Source of the DNA: JBGSYN01 sp041750975
GTDB taxonomy: Bacteria; Pseudomonadota; Alphaproteobacteria; Geminicoccales; Geminicoccaceae
Reading direction: 5' to 3'
DNA: 11,474 nucleotides
NCBI GenBank assembly: GCA_041750975.1
Contig: JBGSYN010000174.1
Location: forward strand, 1 to 11,474
Shown: piece by piece, positions 1 through 7,349 of the stretch
Layout: the number at the start of each line of letters is the position of its first letter
Position numbering within the stretch: the stretch's first letter is position 1
Program-made: the position numbers and the translations under genes
The notes under the pieces: model-generated
What the model was told of the DNA's origin: nothing
Databases searched by the model: none
Seen by the model: only the letters and a program-made list of their open reading frames with translations

Positions 1-60
1 AGTCGTGCCAACGGTGCCAAAGGCGGACGCCCACGGAAAAGCACTCAGCAGCCGCGCTGA
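1..60 (+). CDS. possible 3' end of an upstream gene (partial)
   Basis: Reading from base 1 gives an open stretch of 19 codons ending in TGA at 58-60. The translated tail is basic and ends SRANGAKGGRPRKSTQQPR. A Gly-Gly-Arg-Pro-Arg-Lys stretch is seen in C-terminal or linker regions of several DNA-binding proteins, but that is not enough to name a family. The gap to tctC would be 86 bases, which is ordinary. The stretch is too short to tell a real tail from chance, because another frame is also open across it. The window edge removes the rest. Confidence 0.25.
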   Translation, partial: SRANGAKGGRPRKSTQQPR

Positions 61-100
61 CAGAGCTTGTCCCGAAACGGCGATTGCCAACAGCGAACTA

Positions 101-128
101 ATTGGTTACTTAGAGCGATGTAACCGAT
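101..128. promoter_or_regulatory. candidate operator dyad upstream of the TTT operon
   Basis: ATTGGTTAC at 101-109 and GTAACCGAT at 120-128 form an inverted repeat with 8 of 9 positions matching and a 10-base spacer. It ends 18 bases before the tctC start, ahead of the GGGGAA ribosome binding site at 135-140. A weak -10-like ACTAAT lies at 97-102 and a -35-like TTGCCA at 84-89, but these two are not correctly spaced with each other, so no promoter is called. A dyad of this size beside the first gene of an operon whose last gene is a TetR regulator is the likeliest binding site for that regulator. This is inference; the half-site does not match a TetR consensus I can name. Confidence 0.4.
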
Positions 129-146
129 ACGAACGGGGAAAAACAT

Positions 147-1178
147 ATGATCAGGAAGTCTTTGATGTCCGGTGCCGCTATTCTGGCGCTGGGGTCGGTG
201 TCGACGGTGGCGATGGCGCAGGGCTGGCAGCCGGACCGGCCGATCACGATCATCGTGCCATGGTCGGCGGGCGGCTCCACGGACCAGGTGACGAGGGTCG
301 TCGCACCGCTGCTCGAAGAGGACCTCGGCCAGAGCGTCGTGGTCGTCAATCAGCCGGGAGCCTCGGGCTCGATCGGCACCAAGGCCGCACTCGATGCGCC
401 GCGTGACGGCTATACCTGGACCGCCAACGCGATCGCCAACAACGCGACCTATGCCATCACCGGCCTCGTCGAAGACACCGATATCGATGATTATCGGGTC
501 TACCTCCACGTCGCCAATGTGCCCGTGATCAGTGTCAATCCCGATAGCCCGTTCCAGACCATGGCCGACTTCCTCGCTGTACTCGAAGAGGGCGGCGACG
601 ATGTCACGGTGGCGACCGCCGGCGTCAATTCGTCGGGCGGCATGGCGATTGCGTCATTGGGCGAGGTCGCCGGGACCGACTATCGCATGATCGCTTATGA
701 CGGCGGCAATCCCGCGGTGATCGCCACGGCCGGTGGCGAGGCCCAGGCGACGACACAGCTTGCGACCGAACAGTCCGAACTGATCCGGGCCGGACGGCTT
801 CGCCCCTTGGCGGCCCTGAGCAACTCGCCCTTCGAGATCGAAGGCGTCGATCCGATCCCGCCGATCACCGATTTCCTACCTGATTGGCAAGTTGCGCCCG
901 ACTATTTCGGCGTATTCATTCCGATGGGCGCACCGCAGGAGGTCTATGACACGGTCGATCGGATCTGGCAGGACCGGGTGGTGAACGGAGATGAACTCAA
1001 AGCCTACGCGACCGAGCGCGGCGCCGTGTTCGATCCTTCATTCGGTGCGGAGGCCAGAGCCAAGGCGATGCCCGTGGTCATCACCGAGGCCTGTGCGCGG
1101 GTCGAACGCAACGAGGCCGTGGTCGATCCGAGCGAGATCGGCATCGATTGCGCGACCATGACGGAAATCGGCAAATAG
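147..1178 (+). CDS. tctC: TctC/Bug-family periplasmic solute-binding protein of a tripartite tricarboxylate transporter
   Basis: The extracytoplasmic binding protein captures a substrate, usually a carboxylate, and delivers it to the TctBA membrane complex. The 343-residue length is normal. Residues 1-24 form a Sec signal peptide with an AMA-Q cleavage site. The family block PITIIVPWSAGGSTDQV begins near residue 32, and VNQPGASGSIGT, part of the Bug ligand loop, lies at about 70-81. Only two cysteines are seen, C316 and C335 near the C-terminus, so a disulfide is plausible in the periplasm. The ATG at 147 is preceded by GGGGAA at a good distance. It is the first gene of tctC-tctB-tctA-tetR. 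Substrate cannot be read from sequence: Bug proteins bind citrate, other dicarboxylates, amino acids, aromatic acids or nicotinate. Family assignment is firm; the substrate is unknown. Confidence 0.95.
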   Translation: MIRKSLMSGAAILALGSVSTVAMAQGWQPDRPITIIVPWSAGGSTDQVTRVVAPLLEEDLGQSVVVVNQPGASGSIGTKAALDAPRDGYTWTANAIANNATYAITGLVEDTDIDDYRVYLHVANVPVISVNPDSPFQTMADFLAVLEEGGDDVTVATAGVNSSGGMAIASLGEVAGTDYRMIAYDGGNPAVIATAGGEAQATTQLATEQSELIRAGRLRPLAALSNSPFEIEGVDPIPPITDFLPDWQVAPDYFGVFIPMGAPQEVYDTVDRIWQDRVVNGDELKAYATERGAVFDPSFGAEARAKAMPVVITEACARVERNEAVVDPSEIGIDCATMTEIGK

Positions 1179-1188
1179 GATGAGACGA

Positions 1189-1216
1189 GGGCAGGGGGGA
1201 TAAGCTCTCCCTGCCC
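1189..1216 (+). other. intercistronic hairpin between tctC and tctB
   Basis: GGGCAGGG at 1189-1196 pairs with CCCTGCCC at 1209-1216. Three further inner pairs (two of them G-T) extend the stem around an ATAAGC loop. There is no T-run afterwards, so it is not a classical intrinsic terminator. A stem-loop after a binding-protein gene is a known way to stabilise the upstream mRNA or attenuate read-through, giving more binding protein than permease. That role is inferred here. Confidence 0.55.
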
Positions 1217-1236
1217 GGGTCACCTGATGCCACGAG

Positions 1237-1731
1237 ATGCGACCCGCCCGGCTTGATCTGATCACAAGCATCGTTCTTCTCGTTCTCGGGCTCGCCACAC
1301 TCTATGGCGGCTGGTCCATGGATCGGCTCGAGGTGCGGCGAATCCATCCGGCGAGCATTCCGGGCCTGGTGCCGATGCTTCTGGGCGCCGCATTGACCGT
1401 ATCGGCGGGCCTGCTGCTGACCCAATCGATCCGGGCAGGCGGCCATCGTCAGGGAGCATCCGGTTCGACCGCCGACCCCGGAGCCGGGCGAAGGCTGGGT
1501 CTAGCCCTACTTCTAACGCTCGGCTATCCGCTCCTGCTGATTGGCCGGATGCCTTTCGAACTTGCGACCGGGATCTTCGTCTTTGCCTTCATCGCCATTT
1601 TCGAATGGCCTGATTGGAGCACGCATCAGGCCCGCGCGGTCGGCTTGCTGACGGCGCTACTGCAGGCAGCGATCACGGCGTTCGTCATTTCCTGGGTTTT
1701 TCGGGAATTGTTTCTGGTGCGTTTGCCATGA
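1237..1731 (+). CDS. tctB: TctB-family small membrane subunit of the tripartite tricarboxylate transporter
   Basis: TctB is the poorly conserved small integral membrane subunit that works with TctA in the inner membrane. The 164 residues contain hydrophobic segments at about 8-28, 40-63, 86-105, 108-126 and 135-157, giving the four or five helices typical of the family. The PGLVPMLLG stretch near residues 43-51 and the later GRMPFELATGIFVFAF region match the usual TctB layout. It starts with ATG at 1237, 58 bases after tctC and beyond the hairpin, with no strong Shine-Dalgarno sequence. Its stop codon overlaps the tctA start as ATGA (1728-1731), so the two membrane subunits are translationally coupled. 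Identification rests on position between tctC and tctA as well as topology, and is secure. Confidence 0.9.
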   Translation: MRPARLDLITSIVLLVLGLATLYGGWSMDRLEVRRIHPASIPGLVPMLLGAALTVSAGLLLTQSIRAGGHRQGASGSTADPGAGRRLGLALLLTLGYPLLLIGRMPFELATGIFVFAFIAIFEWPDWSTHQARAVGLLTALLQAAITAFVISWVFRELFLVRLP

Positions 1732-3239
1732 ACGCACTCGAACTTCTATCGCAAGCGCTGCTCAACCTTTTGACGTTCCAAGCGCTCGTCAATGTCGCCT
1801 GGGCTACCTTGCTCGGCATCATCGTCGGCTCGCTGCCCGGCCTCACCGCAACCATGGGCGTCGCACTCCTCACCACGCTGACCTACAGGATGACTCCGGA
1901 TCAGGCGATCCTGGTGTTGATCTGCATGTATGTCGGCGCGATTTACGGCGGGTCGCGCAGCGCTATTCTGCTCAACATCCCTGGCACGCCAGCCAGTGCC
2001 GCAACCGCGCTCGACGGCTTCCCGCTGGCGAAGCAAGGCAAGGCCGGTTATGCCATGGCGCTGGCAACTGCAGGCTCATGCCTTGGCACCCTGATCGGCC
2101 TCGTGCTGCTGGCGCTGGTGGCACCAATTCTCGCCGAATTCGCCCTCGATTTCGGGTCCTTCGAGTTTTTCTGGCTGGCGCTGTTCGGGGTCATCATTTC
2201 TGGCCAATTGACCGCCGGGTCGACACCGCTCAAGGGTTACATCGCGGGCATTCTGGGCCTTCTCGTCGCCATGATCGGCTCTGAGGGCATTCACGCGCAT
2301 GTCCGCTTCTCCTTCGGCATCGACGATCTCAATGGCGGCATCGCGCTGATCCCCGCCATGGTCGGCGCATTTGGCTTTGCCGAGGTTCTGACCGTCATGA
2401 CCGGGGGCAAATCCGCCTTCGTCACCGACAAGACGGATCGGGTCCTGCCGAAGCTGATCGATCTCTGGCGCTACCGATGGACTATCATCCGTTCGGGCAT
2501 TGTCGGTACCGGTGTCGGCGTTATCCCAGGGGTAGGCGAGGATATCGGCGCCTGGGCGTCTTATGCGATCGCCAAGCGGACCAGCAAGGAGCGCGATCTG
2601 TTCGGCAAGGGCTCGATGGAGGGGCTGACGGCGGCCGAGACCGGCAATAGCGCGGTCGTACCTGGTGCCCTCATTCCGGCATTGACCCTAGCCGTCCCGG
2701 GCTCGGCACCGGCGGCCGTGCTGATCGCAGCGCTCTTCATCCATGGCGTGCGGCCGGGGCCGATGATCATGATCGAACAGCCGCAATTCGTTTACAGCGT
2801 CGTCGCCATGCTGTTTTTCGCGACAATCGCCATCGGCATCTATGGTCTGAGCCTGACCCGGCTCTTGCTCCTGGTGCTCAAGATCCCGCGCGAACGGCTG
2901 ATGCCGATCGTCTTCGTCCTCTGCGTGATCGGCCCCTATGCCATCACGCAGCGGCTGTTCGACGTCTGGGTGATGCTGTTTTTCGGCGTTGTCGGTTTTC
3001 TCTTGCGGCGCATGGACTATCCGATGGCGCCTTTGGTTCTGGGGATTATCCTCGGCGATCTGCTCGACAAGAATCTGAGACGGGGGCTGACCCTCTCCGA
3101 CGGCAGCCTCGAGCCCTTCTTCACCCGTCCGATCTCGGCTATCTTCGTGGCATTGATTGCGCTGACCCTGCTGTTCAGCATCCCCTGGATCCGCCAGGGT
3201 AGTGCAAGGCTGCTCGGTGCCGGCAGGTTCGCGGCTTGA
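1728..3239 (+). CDS. tctA: TctA-family large membrane subunit (permease) of the tripartite tricarboxylate transporter
   Basis: TctA forms the transport pathway and uses an ion gradient to move substrate delivered by TctC. From the ATG at 1728 the protein has 503 residues, the normal family length, with about a dozen hydrophobic segments. Diagnostic motifs are GSLPGLTATMG (34-44), the stretch from YGGSRSAILLNIPG through LDGFPLAKQGKAGYA (73-108), and a second conserved half with GVGEDIGAWASY followed by the AAETGNSAVVPGALIPAL region. The frame stays open upstream to 1614, but a start there would lie inside tctB; the ATGA overlap and the family N-terminus (MNALELL) support 1728. Its TGA at 3237-3239 overlaps the tetR TTG start. 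Confidence in the family is very high; the substrate is unknown. Confidence 0.95.
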   Translation: MNALELLSQALLNLLTFQALVNVAWATLLGIIVGSLPGLTATMGVALLTTLTYRMTPDQAILVLICMYVGAIYGGSRSAILLNIPGTPASAATALDGFPLAKQGKAGYAMALATAGSCLGTLIGLVLLALVAPILAEFALDFGSFEFFWLALFGVIISGQLTAGSTPLKGYIAGILGLLVAMIGSEGIHAHVRFSFGIDDLNGGIALIPAMVGAFGFAEVLTVMTGGKSAFVTDKTDRVLPKLIDLWRYRWTIIRSGIVGTGVGVIPGVGEDIGAWASYAIAKRTSKERDLFGKGSMEGLTAAETGNSAVVPGALIPALTLAVPGSAPAAVLIAALFIHGVRPGPMIMIEQPQFVYSVVAMLFFATIAIGIYGLSLTRLLLLVLKIPRERLMPIVFVLCVIGPYAITQRLFDVWVMLFFGVVGFLLRRMDYPMAPLVLGIILGDLLDKNLRRGLTLSDGSLEPFFTRPISAIFVALIALTLLFSIPWIRQGSARLLGAGRFAA

Positions 3240-3907
3240 GTTCTCTCCCGGCCAAGCCTGGACGAGCCGGTCGGAAACTGCCCCATCGCGCGCGCAACCC
3301 GGAACTCACACGCGGCGAGATCCTCGATGCCGCGCGTGTCGAATTCGTCGAGAAGGGCCTCGACGGGGCGCGGGTGGATGGGATTGCGGCACGGGCTGCG
3401 ATCAACAAACGTCTGATCTATCACTATTTCGGCAACAAGGAGGGGCTCTATACAGCTGTTCTGGAAGAAGCTTATCGACAGATCCGCGAAGGGGAACGTG
3501 CCCTCGACCTCGAGAACCAGACGCCCGAGCAGGCAATGCGCCGGCTGGTGCGATTTACCTTCGAGCATTTTCGCGACAATCCCTGGTTCATCAGCCTGCT
3601 CAACACGGAAAACCTCCAGCGCGCCCGATATCTGCGGGCTCTTCCGGTGATCCGTGAGCTGCATTCGCCGCTGGTCGGGGAGATCCGATCGATCCTCGAA
3701 AAAGGGGCTGCGGCCGGCAGCTTTCGAGACGACGTCGATCCGGTCGATCTTTATATTACGATAGCAGCGTTATGTTATTTTCCCCTCGGCAACATCCATA
3801 CGCTCTCGACGATCTTCGGGGTCGATCTCCTGGCCCCCGAGCATTTGTCGGCTCGTGCAACGCATGCCGAGAACGTCGTCATGGGATTTTTGCGACCAAC
3901 CGCTTGA
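3236..3907 (+). CDS. TetR/AcrR-family transcriptional regulator, probable repressor of the tct operon
   Basis: This is a 223-residue one-component regulator. Residues about 20-75 hold the TetR DNA-binding domain: TRGEILDAARVEFVEKGLDG, then a helix-turn-helix with VDGIAARAAINKRLIYHYFGNKEGLY. The C-terminal part, including the NPWFISLLNTENLQRARYL stretch, resembles the ligand domain of RutR/NicS-like regulators, which respond to small metabolites. No in-frame ATG precedes the DNA-binding domain, so the TTG at 3236 is the likely start. It overlaps the tctA stop as TTGA, which implies translational coupling and low expression. Being last in the operon it governs, it is probably autoregulated through the dyad at 101-128. 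The ligand is probably the transported compound or a derivative of it (inference). Confidence 0.88.
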   Translation: MSSLPAKPGRAGRKLPHRARNPELTRGEILDAARVEFVEKGLDGARVDGIAARAAINKRLIYHYFGNKEGLYTAVLEEAYRQIREGERALDLENQTPEQAMRRLVRFTFEHFRDNPWFISLLNTENLQRARYLRALPVIRELHSPLVGEIRSILEKGAAAGSFRDDVDPVDLYITIAALCYFPLGNIHTLSTIFGVDLLAPEHLSARATHAENVVMGFLRPTA

Positions 3908-3948
3908 CGGCGCGCCGCCATACATAGTTTTCTGCGCTGGGTCTTTGG

Positions 3949-3985
3949 TCACACCGTGCAAACCCTAGATATCCATTTGGTGTGA
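3949..3985. promoter_or_regulatory. inverted repeat in the clpS upstream region
   Basis: TCACACC at 3949-3955 and GGTGTGA at 3979-3985 are perfect 7-base inverted repeats 23 bases apart. A -35-like TTGGTC (3945-3950) overlaps the left arm. A poor -10-like GATATC (3968-3973) lies between the arms at 17-base spacing. The arms could be a regulator site over the clpS promoter, or the stem of a weak terminator after tetR; there is no T-run, which argues against the latter. This is a weak call based on symmetry only. Confidence 0.25.
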
Positions 3986-4015
3986 GAGAACGGTTCCGCC
4001 TCAGGAGCAGATGGC

Positions 4016-4333
4016 ATGGCCAAGACAGTCGAAACCCCGAGCCGCGATACGGCCACCAAAACCAAGCCCAAACTCGAGCGGCCGCCGCTCTATAAAGTCA
4101 TTCTCCTGAATGACGACTACACGCCGCGCGATTTCGTGGTGCAGATCCTGGAGAAGATTTTTCATATCGGCGAGGGTACCGCCTACAACATTATGATGAC
4201 GGCGCATCAGAAGGGCTCATGCGTGGTTGCCGTCTACACGCGGGACGTCGCCGAAACCAAGGCGACAGAGGCCACCGATCTCGGCCAGGAGGCCGGATTT
4301 CCCCTGACGTTCACGACGGAACCCGAAGAATAG
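4016..4333 (+). CDS. clpS: ATP-dependent Clp protease adaptor ClpS, ClpS2 type
   Basis: ClpS binds proteins bearing destabilising N-terminal residues (N-degrons) and delivers them to ClpAP for degradation in the cytoplasm. The 105 residues show a flexible, polar N-terminal tail (1-22) and then the ClpS core. That core has YKVILLNDDYTPRDFVV with N32-D33-D34, H64 in AHQKG (the equivalents of the E. coli pocket residues N34, D35 and H66), and the AETKATEA and GFPLTFTTEPEE ends. The position equal to the E. coli gatekeeper M40 is R38. MMTAH, DLGQEAGFPL and the acidic PEE tail match the second, divergent ClpS (ClpS2) of alphaproteobacteria as I remember it. AGGAG at 4003-4007 is a strong ribosome binding site. 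No clpA is adjacent, which is usual for ClpS2 but not for ClpS1. Confidence 0.93.
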   Translation: MAKTVETPSRDTATKTKPKLERPPLYKVILLNDDYTPRDFVVQILEKIFHIGEGTAYNIMMTAHQKGSCVVAVYTRDVAETKATEATDLGQEAGFPLTFTTEPEE

Positions 4334-4422
4334 GCCGCCTCGACGCGCATCCTTCCTTGCGCTCGTCCTTGCGTTATCGCAAACATGCCCTGGTTCTAAA
4401 AAGAGATCTTGGGGGCTTAGAC

Positions 4423-5460
4423 ATGCAAAGACGGACGATGCTGGCGACCGCTGCGACGCTGACTGCGGCGACCGCGTTCGGATCGAAGACATTCGGTCAG
4501 GGGATCGATCGGCCTTGGGACGGCTCGATCATCGCCTATCCGGATCCCGCGATCGAAGTGATCGATCCGAGTTATCCGTACAAAATCGGTAATGCCGCCG
4601 TCGAGCGTCTCTGGACCGGAACGCGCTGGGCCGAAGGGCCGGTCTGGTCCGGTGTTGGTAACTATCTGATCTGGAGCGATGTGCCGGGCAACAAGATGTA
4701 TCGCTGGCTCGAGGACGATGGCGAGGTAACGGTGTATCGCTCGCCATCGGGTAATTCCAATGGCAGTGCGTTCGATGATCAAGGCCGTCTAGTGACCTGC
4801 GAGCATAGCGGCCGCCGTGTCGTCCGTGCCGAACATGACGGCAAACTGACCGTAATCGCCGACAGCTACGACGGCAAACCATTGAACGCGCCGAATGATC
4901 CAGCGGTCCATGCCGACGGGGCGATTTGGTTCACCGACCCGGGATATGGTCGCAACGACTATGCCAACGACCGCTATGAGACAGAATTACCGGAAGCGGT
5001 CTATCGGGTCGACCCGCATTCCGGCGCGCTCGTCATGGTCACCGACGAGCTAGGCAAGCCCAACGGCCTCTGTTTCTCGCCCGACTACTCCCTACTCTAT
5101 GTGGCGGACAGCGGCGCCACGCACGATCCGGAGCATCCCAAAGAAGTCCGCGTCTACGATGTCATCGAGAACGGTACGAGGCTCGCCAATGGCCGCACCT
5201 TCTGTGATACCTCGCCTGGCCTCGCCGACGGCATTCGATGTTCCACCGATGGCAGTTTATGGGTGGCCGCCTCGCCAGGCCCGACAACTTATGGGGTGCA
5301 GGCCTTTTCACCCGAGGGGCAGCGTGTCCTAGTCATTCTTTTGCCGGAGCTGTGCGCCAATCTCTGCTTCGGCGGCCGCAAGCGCAATCGCCTCTTCATG
5401 ACGGCCAGCCAGTCGCTTTACGCCCTTTACGTCAACGCCAATGGAGCGGGCTTTTCGTAG
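4423..5460 (+). CDS. SMP-30/gluconolactonase-family protein with a Tat signal
   Basis: A 345-residue beta-propeller protein of the SMP-30/gluconolaconase/LRE group, metal-dependent enzymes that hydrolyse sugar lactones or related esters. Residues 1-26 carry a twin-arginine signal (QRRTML, then an Ala/Thr-rich core), so export of the folded, metal-loaded enzyme to the periplasm is likely. Expected metal ligands are present: E71 in WAEGPVW, N158 (APND), N214 (KPNG) and D269 in LADGIR. NGSAFDDQGRLVTCEHSGRR (113-132) and AIWFTDPGYG are also family signatures. The ATG at 4423 is chosen over more upstream in-frame starts because it has GGGGG at 4411-4415 and begins exactly at the Tat signal. The true substrate is unknown. 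Proximity to the TTT operon could suggest uptake of a lactone-derived acid, but clpS intervenes, so that is only a guess. Confidence 0.88.
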   Translation: MQRRTMLATAATLTAATAFGSKTFGQGIDRPWDGSIIAYPDPAIEVIDPSYPYKIGNAAVERLWTGTRWAEGPVWSGVGNYLIWSDVPGNKMYRWLEDDGEVTVYRSPSGNSNGSAFDDQGRLVTCEHSGRRVVRAEHDGKLTVIADSYDGKPLNAPNDPAVHADGAIWFTDPGYGRNDYANDRYETELPEAVYRVDPHSGALVMVTDELGKPNGLCFSPDYSLLYVADSGATHDPEHPKEVRVYDVIENGTRLANGRTFCDTSPGLADGIRCSTDGSLWVAASPGPTTYGVQAFSPEGQRVLVILLPELCANLCFGGRKRNRLFMTASQSLYALYVNANGAGFS

Positions 5461-5530
5461 GGCCTCAGCATCATACGACGAAAAAAGGGCCAAGCGGGGC
5501 CGGCCGATTCAAATTATTTGTCACAGATCG

Positions 5531-5555
5531 GGAACATCTCTCCGCTATCGCTATT
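5531..5555 (+). promoter_or_regulatory. weak EcfG-like promoter candidate upstream of the PLD gene
   Basis: GGAAC at 5531-5535 is followed after 16 bases by TATT (5552-5555), about 60 bases before the PLD-family start codon. The -35 box is exact, but the -10 has only the TT of the usual xGTT, so this is the weakest of the GGAAC elements listed in this window. Confidence 0.22.
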
Positions 5556-5617
5556 CGGGGCGGCGCAGTCTGAATAAGGTTCTGCTCCAATAGTGATTGA
5601 CGGAGTCCCCTCTCGGC

Positions 5618-7279
5618 ATGCCTCAAATCGACTGGTATGACGGCAATCGTGTAGAGCCCTTCATCGAGGGCATCCCCACCTACCGCGCCCTGGAAACGGC
5701 CATCGCGGCCGCGGAAGAAACCGTTCACATGGCCTATTGGCGGATCGATCCGAGCCTCGAGACCGTCAACGGCTCGAAGCCGTCGCGGTGGGGCGAGCTA
5801 CTCGCCGCGACGGTGGAGCGGGGCGTCACGGTGCGCCTGATCATGGCGGACTTCGATCCGATCCTGGGTGCCCAGTTTCATCGCCGCGCGTGGCGCAGCT
5901 TTCGCCGGTTTTGGACACTGCGCGAAAGCCTGCCCGAAGAGGCCCGCGATCGATTGCAACTCTTCTGTTCGAGACATGAAGCCAGGATCGGCAGCGCCAT
6001 CAGGCTGATAGCGCAGCCGATCTTGCAGACGCATCTTTGGCAAATGGTGCGCGAGTTCAACAAGATCGCGAAGCAGGATGGACCGGAGGCATTTTACCAG
6101 CGTCTCGCAATCTACCCTGGGCTGTGGCCGCTGCTGCGGATTACCGAGGGGCCCCCTCCTCGGATTGCCTTTCCGCTCTCCTATCCGACGGTCTACCCCG
6201 CCGCCCATCACGAAAAGCTCTGTGTCATCGACGACCGCATTGCCTTTCTGGGCGGGCTTGATATCGACGAAGACCGTTTCGACGGCTTGGATCATGAGAA
6301 TGAGCGGGGCTGGCACGATGTCGCCTGCAGAGTCGATGGGCCCGCCGCACGCTTCTTCGCCGTTCATTTCAGGCTTCGTTGGAACAGCGAACTCGTCGAT
6401 TTTCAGAGCTTCATGGAGCGAATGGAACCTTTGGAGAATGTCGAGCCGATCGGACGCCAACCGTCGCTGGTTCGGTTGGCGACGGAACTTCCTGACCAAG
6501 CTGCGGTTGCAGGAACCGCCAGAGTGGCCCCTGTCCAGACCAGATCGTCGCAGCGCAAATCGTCATTCTCGCGCAGCCCCAAGCCAGAGATCATGTCCTG
6601 CCTCAAGGGCTATCGACATCTGATAGGCTCGGCCCGACGCTTCATCTATGTCGAGAACCAGTTTCTGCGCAGCATGCGAATCGTCAGAGCCATTATTGCC
6701 CGGGCCAGGCGGGAGCCGAAACTCGAGATCCTGATCATCTTGCCGGTCGCACCCGAAATGGCGTTGACCGAGAAGGATGTCGATACGGCGACCCGGCATG
6801 GCCAATATTTGCAGGATGCCGCCATCGTCAAACTGCGCAAGGCGTTGCGCCAACGGGTCGGGATCTTCAGTTTCAAGCGCGCCGGCAAGGCTGTGCATCG
6901 TCCCGAAGAGCAGCAGGAGCGAACGCTTGCCGAAATCATCTATGTTCATGCCAAGGTCATGATCGTCGACGATGAACAGGCCATGATCGGCTCCGCCAAC
7001 CTCAATGATCGAAGCCTCTTTACGGATACCGAGGCGGGCATCCTCTGGCATGAGCCCGCGGCGGTTCGGAGTTTTCGGGAAGCGCTCTGGAATCATGCGC
7101 TGGGCGACAACTACGCTTGCGGGCTCGAGTCCCCCATCGTGCCGCAATGGATCGAACACGCTGCAGCCAACGCCGAACTCGAGGCTGATTCACGCCAAGG
7201 ATTTCTGATGCCGCTGACGCGCAGCGAGCGCCGGGCGTTTCGCAAGCGCAATTGGCTCGTGCCTGAAGAGAACGTTTAA
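5618..7279 (+). CDS. phospholipase D-superfamily protein with two HKD motifs
   Basis: Members of this superfamily hydrolyse or transfer phosphodiester bonds through two HxKxxxxD motifs that form one active site; lipids, cardiolipin precursors and nucleic acids are all known substrates. Both motifs are intact: H198-K200-D205 in HHEKLCVIDD and H444-K446-D451 in VHAKVMIVDD, each followed by the usual Gly-Gly/Gly-Ser and Asn/Asp residues (GGLD; GSANLNDRS). IYVENQFLRS (about residue 345) opens the second half, as in eukaryotic-type PLD. No signal peptide or membrane helix is seen, so it is probably cytosolic or peripheral. A polar linker rich in Ser, Arg and Gln (about 300-325) joins the halves. 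ATG 5618 (553 residues) is preferred over a TTG at 5597 because GGAG at 5602-5605 can serve it, though at a long 12-base spacing. Substrate is not predictable; phospholipid turnover is the default guess. Confidence 0.88.
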   Translation: MPQIDWYDGNRVEPFIEGIPTYRALETAIAAAEETVHMAYWRIDPSLETVNGSKPSRWGELLAATVERGVTVRLIMADFDPILGAQFHRRAWRSFRRFWTLRESLPEEARDRLQLFCSRHEARIGSAIRLIAQPILQTHLWQMVREFNKIAKQDGPEAFYQRLAIYPGLWPLLRITEGPPPRIAFPLSYPTVYPAAHHEKLCVIDDRIAFLGGLDIDEDRFDGLDHENERGWHDVACRVDGPAARFFAVHFRLRWNSELVDFQSFMERMEPLENVEPIGRQPSLVRLATELPDQAAVAGTARVAPVQTRSSQRKSSFSRSPKPEIMSCLKGYRHLIGSARRFIYVENQFLRSMRIVRAIIARARREPKLEILIILPVAPEMALTEKDVDTATRHGQYLQDAAIVKLRKALRQRVGIFSFKRAGKAVHRPEEQQERTLAEIIYVHAKVMIVDDEQAMIGSANLNDRSLFTDTEAGILWHEPAAVRSFREALWNHALGDNYACGLESPIVPQWIEHAAANAELEADSRQGFLMPLTRSERRAFRKRNWLVPEENV

Positions 7280-7349
7280 ACGCTGTGCGGCATCACAATG
7301 ATCTGCTAGCCAATCAGCCAGACTTGACTGTTGGGAACCGGTCCCGGCC

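Noticed and set aside
5..406. 133-codon open frame on + overlapping the start of tctC
   Set aside because: It shares DNA with the clear TctC signal peptide and conserved ligand loop in another frame, and its Gly/Arg-rich translation is typical of an off-frame reading of GC-rich DNA.
45..509. 154-codon open frame on - opposite tctC
   Set aside because: Antisense to a well-supported gene, low-complexity Arg/Asp/His-rich translation, no recognisable domain.
1614..1727. Upstream extension of tctA
   Set aside because: It would place 38 extra residues inside tctB; the ATGA overlap at 1728 and the family N-terminus fit better.
4219..4422. Upstream extension of the SMP-30 gene into clpS
   Set aside because: The Tat signal and a good ribosome binding site mark the start at 4423; the extension would bury the signal peptide.
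5798..6499. 233-codon open frame on - opposite the PLD gene
   Set aside because: Antisense to the first HKD half, no domain, no ribosome binding site noticed.
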